From: Oceanospirillum multiglobuliferum
GTDB taxonomy: Bacteria > Pseudomonadota > Gammaproteobacteria > Pseudomonadales > Halomonadaceae
Direction: 5' to 3'
Assembly: GCF_900167095.1 (NCBI RefSeq)
Contig: NZ_FUXG01000012.1
Span: forward strand, 62,001 to 126,000
DNA length: 64,000 nucleotides
Of the stretch, positions 38,425 to 45,103 are shown in pieces (position 1 is the first letter of the stretch; every line of letters starts with the position of its first letter). A program made the position numbers and the translations under genes. The notes under the pieces are model-generated. The model was not told the DNA's origin, ran no database searches, and saw only the letters and a program-made list of their open reading frames with translations.

Positions 38425-38451
38425 GTTCTGGTTCAATAGAACTCAGAGAGA

Positions 38452-39525
38452 TTACTTACGCGGTAGAAACGCGTTCTGGCCCCATAGTTTGTACTCTTCG
38501 CGGAACTGGCTCATATCATCCCAGATCTTTTTGAACATTGGGTCGTTAGCAGTTTGCTCTGCTACTACCTCTGTCCAAGCACCACGGAAAGCATCTAACA
38601 TAGTGTCGTTCCACTGCATAATGTGCACGCCACGTTTTTCAACGTTTTCTTTCATAACCGCAAACTGCTTCGCTTCACCTTCAGCAAAAGAGTCGGCCAT
38701 AGAGGCTTTACACACTTGGCTTAGTGCCGCTTGTTGGCCAGCTGACATATCGTTCCAAGTGCCTTTGTTGATCAGCAGCTCAAAGATAGTCGACTGCTGG
38801 TGCCAGCCTGGGAAGTAGTTGTATTTCACAACTTTGTGGAAGCCCACACGAGTATCAACCGCAGGCATAGAGAATTCAGTCGCATCAATCGCGCCTTTCT
38901 CTAATGCAGGGAAAATTTCAGAGCCCGGTAGCAGTGAGGTGGAAACGCCCAGTTTCTCCATCACTTTAGCGCCTAAGCCGAAGAAGCGCATACGTAGACC
39001 CTGTAGGTCTTCTGGTTTTTCGATAGGCTTAGCGAACCAGCCAGAAGTTTCAGGTGGGTTGATCGCACAAGGCAGTACATGCACGTTGTAGCCAGATGCG
39101 TCGTACATCTCTTGGTACAGCTTCAAGCCGTTACCGTAGTACATCCACGCCATATATTCGCCAGCATCTGGGCCGAATGGCACAGCAGAGAACAGTGGTG
39201 AAGCAGGGATTTTACCCGCCCAGTAACCCGCAGTGGTATAGCCTGCGTTGATCTTACCTTGAGAAACCGCATCTAGAATTTCGAATGGTGCAACCAGCTT
39301 ACCCGGCTCATACACCTTCATACGGATCGATTTATTGGTGACCAGTTCGATCTGTTCCGCTACCTTAGGGATAGGTGAACCAAGACCCGGTAAACTGGTG
39401 GCAAAGGCCACTGGCACTTTCAACAAGACTTTTTTATCTTCAGCAGCAGATGCATTCATTGCAACGCCTGCTAAGGCGATAGAGATCGAGGTAGCAGCCA
39501 GCGAGGCTTTCATAACTTTTTTCAT
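38452..39525 (-). CDS. dctP: TRAP transporter substrate-binding protein (DctP), monocarboxylate type
   Basis: A 357-residue periplasmic binding protein with a Sec signal peptide (residues 1-27, ending MNASA before AED). It has the DctP fold: NAGYTTAGYWAGKIPASPLFSAVPFG, the hinge arginine region LRMRFFGLGAKVMEKLG and EKGAIDATEFSMPAVD. These stretches resemble binding proteins for 2-oxoacids and lactate such as TakP (from memory), which suits the adjacent lactate genes. It is the first gene of the minus-strand operon. A sigma-70 promoter with a PdhR-type operator lies 80-145 bases upstream. Confidence 0.92.
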   Translation of the reverse strand: MKKVMKASLAATSISIALAGVAMNASAAEDKKVLLKVPVAFATSLPGLGSPIPKVAEQIELVTNKSIRMKVYEPGKLVAPFEILDAVSQGKINAGYTTAGYWAGKIPASPLFSAVPFGPDAGEYMAWMYYGNGLKLYQEMYDASGYNVHVLPCAINPPETSGWFAKPIEKPEDLQGLRMRFFGLGAKVMEKLGVSTSLLPGSEIFPALEKGAIDATEFSMPAVDTRVGFHKVVKYNYFPGWHQQSTIFELLINKGTWNDMSAGQQAALSQVCKASMADSFAEGEAKQFAVMKENVEKRGVHIMQWNDTMLDAFRGAWTEVVAEQTANDPMFKKIWDDMSQFREEYKLWGQNAFLPRK

Positions 39526-39605
39526 GATCGATTCCCGTACGAAGGATTTGTTTTTTGTTATGTGTCAATTTTGTCTAAAATCGACTGAATGTTCCGATCA
39601 GAACT

Positions 39606-39624
39606 AAATTGGTAAAACCAATTT
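39606..39624. promoter_or_regulatory. PdhR-type operator at the dctP promoter
   Basis: A perfect palindrome AAATTGGTAAAACCAATTT, matching the known PdhR box (ATTGGT-N3-ACCAAT). It lies from about +12 to +30 relative to the predicted dctP start of transcription, where a bound repressor would block elongation. Confidence 0.82.
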
Positions 39625-39641
39625 ACAAGATTCAGTTCGTA

Positions 39642-39671
39642 AAGATAGTGACCTTTGGGTCGGTTTGTCAA
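39642..39671 (-). promoter_or_regulatory. Predicted sigma-70 promoter of the dctPQM-lut operon
   Basis: On the minus strand TTGACA (39666-39671) and TATCTT (39642-39647) are separated by 18 bases. Transcription would start near 39635 and run into the operator. The dctP ATG lies 110 bases further. Confidence 0.6.
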
Positions 39672-39854
39672 ATCTCTTTACCGCCTTCTGCTACCTAAGT
39701 ATTATTCCAGCCAACCTAGATTGCCTATAAATCGCTATTTATAGATCAATATTCTGGCTTTTACGCTTGTTTTCCCGTTTATTATTCTGTGATGTAGACA
39801 TATTGGTGGGTATTTATACTGTTTTTTGTAGTGCTAATAACCCGCTGATTAATA

Positions 39855-39884
39855 TTGACAATAGAATGTTTTGAAACCTATTAT
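39855..39884 (+). promoter_or_regulatory. Predicted sigma-70 promoter of the GntR regulator
   Basis: TTGACA (39855-39860) and TATTAT (39879-39884) with an 18-base spacer, both close to consensus. The start of transcription would be near 39891, inside the adjacent operator. Confidence 0.65.
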
Positions 39885-39897
39885 TGGTAATACCAAT
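39883..39897. promoter_or_regulatory. PdhR-type operator at the regulator's own promoter
   Basis: ATTGGTAATACCAAT, the same box as at 39606-39624, overlapping the -10 element and start point of the regulator promoter. Autorepression is the simplest reading. Confidence 0.8.
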
Positions 39898-39960
39898 TCA
39901 ATCAGGGCATTTTTTACCCTTAGATTTTACCGCCAATGCTGTTGTACTGGATTTAATATA

Positions 39961-40731
39961 GTGGACAACAAGAGTTATAACCGCGTAAAGCAGCCAAAAA
40001 TTTCAGATATCATCATGCAGCAGCTTGAAAGCATGATCCTAGAGGGCACCTTAAAACCGGGGCAAAAGCTGCCGCCCGAGCGTGAGCTTGCGGCACAGTT
40101 TGAAGTGTCTCGCCCCTCTTTACGTGAAGCTATACAAAAACTCACCGCCCGTGGTTTGCTGTTCAGTCGCCACGGTGGCGGCACCTACGTGAGTGAGCAG
40201 ATTGGCGCTTCTTTTATTGATCCGCTACAAGAGCTGCTCAGTTCACATGATGAATTTTTATATGACCAGCTTGAGTTCCGAGATGCACTAGAAGGTTTGT
40301 CAGCCTACTATGCCGCGCTACGCAGCACAGAGGCCGATAAGCAGATGCTGACCCGCGCCTATCAAAACTTGCTGTCTGTGTATGAGAAAAATGATCCCGT
40401 ACTAGAAGCCAAAGTAGATGCCGAATTTCATATGGCCATTGCAGAAGCCGCCCATAACGTGGTGTTGCTGCACACTTTGCGCGGCTTATTTTCGATGCTG
40501 GAAAAAAGTATCGTCTCGAACCTGAAAAACCTGTTTCAGAAAAAAGAATCGCGCCCAGTTTTATTAAAACAACACCAAGCGATGTACGACGCCATTATGG
40601 CGAGTAATCCAGAGCAGGCCAGAGCGGCAGCCCACGAACATTTGGTGTTTGTTGAGGATTCTTTACTGGAGATGCGCCGCGAAGAAACCCGTATTCAACG
40701 TTCGCTGCGTCGAGTACAGACCACCTCTTAA
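39961..40731 (+). CDS. GntR/FCD family regulator, PdhR/LldR-like
   Basis: A 256-residue regulator of the FadR subfamily. The N-terminal winged helix (about 5-75) reads KQPKISDIIMQQLESMI, PGQKLPPERELAAQFEVSRPSLREAIQKL and GGGTYV, close to E. coli PdhR. The C-terminal FCD domain (about 90-240) includes LEGLSAYYAALRST, DAEFHMAIAEAAHNVVLLHTLRG and ends RRVQTTS. FCD ligands are carboxylates; PdhR senses pyruvate and LldR lactate. The GTG at 39961 is taken as start since the protein then matches PdhR in length; an upstream extension to 39871 would cross the operator. It is divergent from the lactate operon and presumably its repressor. Confidence 0.85.
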   Translation: MDNKSYNRVKQPKISDIIMQQLESMILEGTLKPGQKLPPERELAAQFEVSRPSLREAIQKLTARGLLFSRHGGGTYVSEQIGASFIDPLQELLSSHDEFLYDQLEFRDALEGLSAYYAALRSTEADKQMLTRAYQNLLSVYEKNDPVLEAKVDAEFHMAIAEAAHNVVLLHTLRGLFSMLEKSIVSNLKNLFQKKESRPVLLKQHQAMYDAIMASNPEQARAAAHEHLVFVEDSLLEMRREETRIQRSLRRVQTTS

Positions 40732-40741
40732 TTATGACCGT

Positions 40742-40774
40742 TGCCAAGACTTGATTCATAATAGGTTCTTGGCA
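40742..40774. terminator. Hairpin between convergent genes
   Basis: An 8-bp inverted repeat (TGCCAAGA / TCTTGGCA) with a 17-base loop, between the regulator stop and the convergent C39 peptidase gene. No T run follows, so termination is only possible. Confidence 0.35.
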
Positions 40775-40803
40775 TCTGACTTCTAGCTTAGTTAGGGAAA
40801 ATA

Positions 40804-41463
40804 TCAAGGAGTATTGCGAAATGCCTGTTGTTGCACAGCTGGTGCCGTTTGCCTTCTTGGCTGATAAGTAAAAAAGTCTTTCACACTCTGAACTTCTTGG
40901 CTCAACGGAATAATAGCCAAAATCTTGCCTTTTAAATCTGAGTCCTCTCGGGTTTCCCACATTTCAAGAAATTGGTATTTACTATAGGTACGATTACCCT
41001 GCGAAGGGTCTGCAAGCCACACGGTGTCTCTGTTAATTCCTCGTAATACTGAGAAGTGATCGTCTTTGCGGTGTTTTGTGTAAACGATAACAGGAATTTT
41101 TAGCTTGGTAAGCTGCTCAAAAGACGCTGCATATCCCACACTTCGAAAACCCAGCTCCTTCAGTGCATTAGCCATGTCATCAAAGGAGACCCGCATGTCT
41201 TCTTTATCCATGATCTTTAAAATTTCTTCTTCGGTAACAGACAAACCATAATGTTCATTAAGAACAGTCGCCAATGATGCTGCGCCACACGAATAATCCA
41301 AGTCTTGTTTTACAATCCCTAAATCACGTATCGTTTTCCAGCTAGTAATAGGAATTGTACCTTTCAGGTTATTACTCGAGATGTAAGCATAATCTGAAGC
41401 ATGAGCAGAACAAAAACTAAAAACAGCAAATATAATCATATAAATCTGATATTTTTTGATCAT
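40804..41463 (-). CDS. Exported stand-alone C39-family (double-glycine) peptidase
   Basis: A 219-residue papain-like cysteine peptidase with a Sec signal peptide (residues 1-22, ending SAHA). The C39 catalytic set is complete: oxyanion Gln53, Cys59 in QDLDYSCGAASLATVL, His136 in DDHFSVLRG and Asp152 in LADPSQGNR. Unlike bacteriocin exporters it has no ABC or membrane domain, so it should act in the periplasm. The start is the ATG at 41463; a GTG at 41484 is possible. It is preceded by a small membrane-protein gene ending eight bases before and by a small protein with a double-glycine motif, its probable substrate. The C-terminal tail is Pro/Gln-rich. FilB of Acinetobacter is a comparable protein, from memory. 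Confidence 0.87.
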   Translation of the reverse strand: MIKKYQIYMIIFAVFSFCSAHASDYAYISSNNLKGTIPITSWKTIRDLGIVKQDLDYSCGAASLATVLNEHYGLSVTEEEILKIMDKEDMRVSFDDMANALKELGFRSVGYAASFEQLTKLKIPVIVYTKHRKDDHFSVLRGINRDTVWLADPSQGNRTYSKYQFLEMWETREDSDLKGKILAIIPLSQEVQSVKDFFTYQPRRQTAPAVQQQAFRNTP

Positions 41464-41470
41464 AGGGCAG

Positions 41471-41872
41471 TTACTTCCTTGCACCCAAGGAAAAAAACAA
41501 ATCCAAGATTCTATATAATACCGCTATCAGAAAAAAATATGCACTAAGGTAAGCCACCCAATTAGCATTTTTTTCCATCTCCGACCAATCTAAATTATTT
41601 ACCGATTCAGCAGAACAGTACACAACCAAAGGCAGTGAAACAAACCAAGAAAGATAAGTTATATCTCTTTTATTATTTATAAGAATGTAGGTGACTGCCA
41701 CATAAGTCGTGCTAGCAACAAATACCAAAAAAAACTTAGTGACGGATATTACTATTGGCTGCCAAACTATAGCAATAATCATTGGTACGCCTGAAAGAAA
41801 CAGCGTTAAAGTGTTTTTATCTATAAAAAGCACGCTGATCATTTCTATTTCTTTATCCTTAAGATCCTTCAT
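41471..41872 (-). CDS. Small four-helix membrane protein linked to C39 peptidase
   Basis: A 133-residue inner-membrane protein with four predicted helices (TLTLFLSGVPMIIAIVW, FFLVFVASTTYVAVTYILI, YLSWFVSLPLVVYCSAE, WVAYLSAYFFLIAVLYRI). No family is recognised. I chose ATG 41872, because GGAGGG precedes it by five bases; a longer frame to 41956 would run through a terminator. It is transcribed just before the peptidase gene and is probably its partner, but nothing in the sequence shows how. Confidence 0.72.
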   Translation of the reverse strand: MKDLKDKEIEMISVLFIDKNTLTLFLSGVPMIIAIVWQPIVISVTKFFLVFVASTTYVAVTYILINNKRDITYLSWFVSLPLVVYCSAESVNNLDWSEMEKNANWVAYLSAYFFLIAVLYRILDLFFSLGARK

Positions 41873-41894
41873 TCTTACCCTCCATAAGAAATAA

Positions 41895-41932
41895 AAAAAC
41901 CAACCCTGCCCATAGAGGCAAGGTTGGTTTTT
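41895..41932 (-). terminator. Terminator behind the small precursor gene
   Basis: Arms AAAAACCAACC and GGTTGGTTTTT, extended by TGCC/GGCA with one mismatch, enclose a six-base loop. On the minus strand the T run continues beyond the stem. It follows the stop of the 41941-42333 gene by nine bases, so that gene is likely made in excess of the membrane protein and peptidase behind it. Confidence 0.85.
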
Positions 41933-41940
41933 GTCACAAC

Positions 41941-42333
41941 TTACCGAAATTGCCAAGCGCTGATAAATGAACTACCTGCCGCAGTAGCAGCGCCACGGAT
42001 AGAAAAAACAGGATTGATCGCACCTACTACAGTCGATGTTCCAACGGTACGTGCATATGAACTCCAGCTCCATGTAGCGTTCCGATCAAACGCAGAATTT
42101 ACAAGGTAAGTGTAGTTTCCTGTTATAAAACCAATACCTCCACCAATTGCATTGGGAATCCAAGCACCCTCAGTTTGCTTCATTTCCTCAGGCGACAACA
42201 TAGCCAGCTCCATAGATTGGCCATTGTCCATATTGAAGATCAGATTAGCATCTGCCAAATCATTACTACTGGCTGCGAATGCAGGTAGAGAGATAGCACC
42301 ACTCAAAAAGGTTGCGATAATTGCTTTTTTCAT
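41941..42333 (-). CDS. Small exported precursor with Sec signal and double-glycine-like leader
   Basis: A 130-residue protein with a Sec signal peptide (residues 1-20, ending LPAFA). Residues 46-57 read LSPEEMKQTEGA, which fits the double-glycine leader rule LSxxELxxIxGG/GA position by position. Cleavage after A57 would release a 73-residue hydrophobic, Gly- and Ser-rich product (starts WIPNAIGGGIGF). The mature part has two glycine clusters, several aromatic residues and no cysteine. The start has GGAG at good spacing. The C39 peptidase encoded 0.5 kb downstream is the obvious candidate protease. The product could be a pilin-like subunit or a bacteriocin-like peptide; FilA-like proteins of Acinetobacter have a similar build, from memory. 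Confidence 0.78.
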   Translation of the reverse strand: MKKAIIATFLSGAISLPAFAASSNDLADANLIFNMDNGQSMELAMLSPEEMKQTEGAWIPNAIGGGIGFITGNYTYLVNSAFDRNATWSWSSYARTVGTSTVVGAINPVFSIRGAATAAGSSFISAWQFR

Positions 42334-42392
42334 TTTTCACTCCATGTGAATTTAATAATAAGGCTGATTTAAAAGGCATATAGCCAATTAAG

Positions 42393-42421
42393 CCTCAGGT
42401 CTGCCCCACTTTGACCTGAGG
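42393..42421 (-). terminator. Terminator after the outer-membrane fragment gene
   Basis: A 9-bp stem (CCTCAGGTC / GACCTGAGG) with an 11-base loop, beginning two bases after the stop codon of the 42424-42753 frame. The minus strand continues CTTAATT. Confidence 0.65.
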
Positions 42422-42423
42422 TG

Positions 42424-42753
42424 TTACAGATAACTGACTCGTGTGTATACTTCTGCATCAGGTGTCACCTCATATCTCACGCCCAATGTGACAATAAGCA
42501 TATCCGTGTTACCCTTGAACTCCCCGAATTTTGTTAGCAGCGTGATAAACGAAGACTCGCCAGTTTGAATAACAATCGGCTCATCCGTTAGCAAGTTTTG
42601 ACGATCACTATTAGAGTAAGACAGAGAAGTGTCGAGCTTGATTTTTCCCTTATCAGTAATAAGGTCTTCAACCGTGAGCGGAAGATCAGCGATTGAAAAA
42701 GGTGAGATAACTAAGAACAGGCTCAGTGTGCAGATATAACGAAGATAATCCAT
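42424..42753 (-). pseudogene. Apparent N-terminal fragment of an outer-membrane barrel protein
   Basis: A 109-residue frame with a Sec signal (residues 1-22, ending SIAD). It continues ADLPLTVEDLITDKGKIKLDTSLSYSN, a start I know from outer-membrane proteins of about 250-300 residues annotated as FilC-like or transporter-like. The sequence stops after the first few strands (VSYL), and a hairpin terminator follows at once, so the remainder of the barrel is missing. It may be a remnant or, less likely, a genuine short secreted protein. It is the first gene of the C39 cluster. Confidence 0.6.
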
Positions 42754-42802
42754 TCTTCAACAGCATCCGTGCTATAAATTTACTTTCGAAAGCAGTATTA
42801 CA

Positions 42803-45064
42803 ATGGCCGATACGCTACTGTCAACCCAGCACCCAAAAGCCAATATTGAAGAGCACAACAGCACCCCTTGGTTTTATATCACCACAGGGGTTTTGTTGTT
42901 TGTCTTTCTGGTCTGGCAGGCTGCGATGTGGACTGAGCGTTATGAGTTACAGCAGCTCTATAAACAGGCCAACAATGACCTTACCCTGAATATTGTCAGC
43001 TTAAGGGGCAAATTAGACAAATATGAATACCTGCCGGAGTTACTTGCCACAAGAGCCGAGTTAGAGCAGTTTTTGCAGGAGATCACGCCAGAAAGTGGTC
43101 TAAAGCTCAACAGCCTATTAAAAAGCTACCAAACCATCAGTAATGTCTCCGACATCTATCTTTTAAATGCTGAAGGCAATACTGTTGCAGCCAGTAATTG
43201 GCAGTCACCACGCAGTTTTATTGGTAAAAATTTCAGCTTTCGCCCCTATTTTCAAGATGCCATTAAAGGACAAAAAGGCCGTTTTTATGGCTTAGGCACC
43301 ACTTCGGGTGAACGTGGTTATTATTACTCCTATCCGGTGTTTAATGGCGCTGCGGTACAGGGTGTGTTGGTGGTTAAAATATTAATTGATGACTTAGAGA
43401 TCCCTTGGCAAGACCAAAACTCTGAGTTTATGGTAACCGACCCCAATAGCATTATTTTTATCAGCAGTAACAGTGACTGGTTGCTGAAAAGTTTGTTGCC
43501 GATCCCCACAGAAGACCTTTCTGCTATTCAACGCTCGCGCCGCTATGCCGATGAGCAACACGCCACTTTGCCTTATCTCGTCGAACAGGAAGTGAGTGAA
43601 GAGGCACTACTGGTCAGTATCACTTCAGAGCTGGACAAACAGCCTTTACGCGCCACACGCTACTTACAGGTGAGCTTGCCTATGCCAGATGCAGGCTGGC
43701 GCTTACATATTCTGAAAAATGTGCGCGGCGTGCGGACTGAAATCTTAAAAAACAGCTTGCTCACAGCGGGTATTTATCTGGTGGTGGTGCTGTTGTCGAT
43801 GTACAGCATTCAGCGCCAACGTATTCAGCGTGAACGCTTACGTCATGATCGAGAAACCAAAAAAACCTTAGAGGCCAACGAAGCCAGAATTCGCAGTATT
43901 TTAGATAACACTAAAGCGGGCATCGTGACGATGGACAGCTTTGGCCGCATCGACTATATCAACCCCTCTGCCGAGCGGCTGTTTGGTTATCCACTGCCTG
44001 AGCTACGCGGTCAGCATTTTACCGAGTTGATGCCACCAGAACAGCGCGCCCAAGGCAGCAAAGCGTTACACCTTGCCAGTGCTACACCTATTGAGATCAG
44101 TGGCTTACGTAAAAATCAGCGTTTAGTACCGCTGGAGATGATCATCAGTGTGATGAATGCAGACCCTAAGGGGTATCACTATATGGCCACCTTGCACGAC
44201 ATCACCGAGCGCAAACAGCATGAGCAAGCCTTACAACAAGCCTATGACGAGCTGGAACACCGCGTGATTGAGCGTACACAAGACCTGACTCAGGCCAACA
44301 CACTATTGAAACAAGAAATTGAGCAACATCGGCACACCACCGAAACCCTGCAAAAAACTCAGAATGAGCTGATCCAAGCGGCGAAATTGGCCTTGTTGGG
44401 TCAAATGAGCGCCAGCATCAACCACGAACTAAATCAACCCCTTGCTGCCATTCGCGCTTATGCTGAAAACGGTGTCACCTTTTTGCAGCGCGACAACCCT
44501 GAGATGGCGCAAGCCAACTTAGAAGAGATTGTCGAACTGACCGAGCGTATGGCCAGTATCAGCGCACAGTTGAAGATGTTCGCTCGTAAAAGTGAGGGGC
44601 AGCTATCTCTTGTTTCAGTCTCTGCTAGTGTTGATTACGCGCTGCGTCTATTTCGCCCACAAATTGAAAAAGAGCAGGTGCAGTTACAGCGTCAAACACC
44701 AGAACAAGAGCTATTTGTTAACGCAGACCCTGTGCGGCTTGAACAGGTGTTGGTCAACCTGATCAGCAACGCACTACATGCCGTAGCGGGGCGGCCAAAG
44801 CGCACCATTGGACTGACTATTGAACAGGTTGAGCAGCAGGTTTTACTTTCTGTCAGTGACAGTGGCGCAGGCATTGCCGATGAGCACTTAGGCCAACTGT
44901 TTAACCCTTTTTTTACCACCCGAGAAGGGGGTAAAGGCTTAGGCTTAGGCTTGTCGATCTCTTACCGGATCATTCACGACTTTGGTGGTACTATTACCGC
45001 CTTTAATCGCCCTGAAGGTGGTGCAACGCTACGTATTAGCCTGCCACTGGCTGAGGTGATCTAA
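42803..45064 (+). CDS. dctB: Sensor histidine kinase, DctB-type with PAS domain
   Basis: A 753-residue membrane kinase. One helix (about 30-48) is followed by a periplasmic tandem-PAS (PDC) sensor of DctB type: RGKLDKYEYLPELLA, DIYLLNAEGNTVAASNW, FSFRPYFQDAIKGQKGRFYGLGTTSGERGYYYSYP cut in pieces. A second helix (about 315-335), a cytoplasmic PAS domain (about 365-480), and a coiled coil lead to the HisKA box (NHELNQPLAAIR) and the ATPase domain (NLISNALHA, DSGAGIADE, GKGLGLGLSI). DctB senses C4-dicarboxylates in rhizobia and pseudomonads. dctD follows 39 bases later. The extra PAS is not typical of classical DctB. Confidence 0.9.
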   Translation: MADTLLSTQHPKANIEEHNSTPWFYITTGVLLFVFLVWQAAMWTERYELQQLYKQANNDLTLNIVSLRGKLDKYEYLPELLATRAELEQFLQEITPESGLKLNSLLKSYQTISNVSDIYLLNAEGNTVAASNWQSPRSFIGKNFSFRPYFQDAIKGQKGRFYGLGTTSGERGYYYSYPVFNGAAVQGVLVVKILIDDLEIPWQDQNSEFMVTDPNSIIFISSNSDWLLKSLLPIPTEDLSAIQRSRRYADEQHATLPYLVEQEVSEEALLVSITSELDKQPLRATRYLQVSLPMPDAGWRLHILKNVRGVRTEILKNSLLTAGIYLVVVLLSMYSIQRQRIQRERLRHDRETKKTLEANEARIRSILDNTKAGIVTMDSFGRIDYINPSAERLFGYPLPELRGQHFTELMPPEQRAQGSKALHLASATPIEISGLRKNQRLVPLEMIISVMNADPKGYHYMATLHDITERKQHEQALQQAYDELEHRVIERTQDLTQANTLLKQEIEQHRHTTETLQKTQNELIQAAKLALLGQMSASINHELNQPLAAIRAYAENGVTFLQRDNPEMAQANLEEIVELTERMASISAQLKMFARKSEGQLSLVSVSASVDYALRLFRPQIEKEQVQLQRQTPEQELFVNADPVRLEQVLVNLISNALHAVAGRPKRTIGLTIEQVEQQVLLSVSDSGAGIADEHLGQLFNPFFTTREGGKGLGLGLSISYRIIHDFGGTITAFNRPEGGATLRISLPLAEVI

Positions 45065-45103
45065 ACCCTTTCAATTCGGAAAAACTAGCTTGTGAGAGAT
45101 CAG

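Larger units (their letters stand above)
39526..39960. promoter_or_regulatory. Divergent regulatory region between dctP and the GntR gene
   Basis: A 435-bp AT-rich gap with no gene. It contains two outward-facing promoters and two operators of the same type, described separately. No further repeats or small ORFs are supported. Confidence 0.8.
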
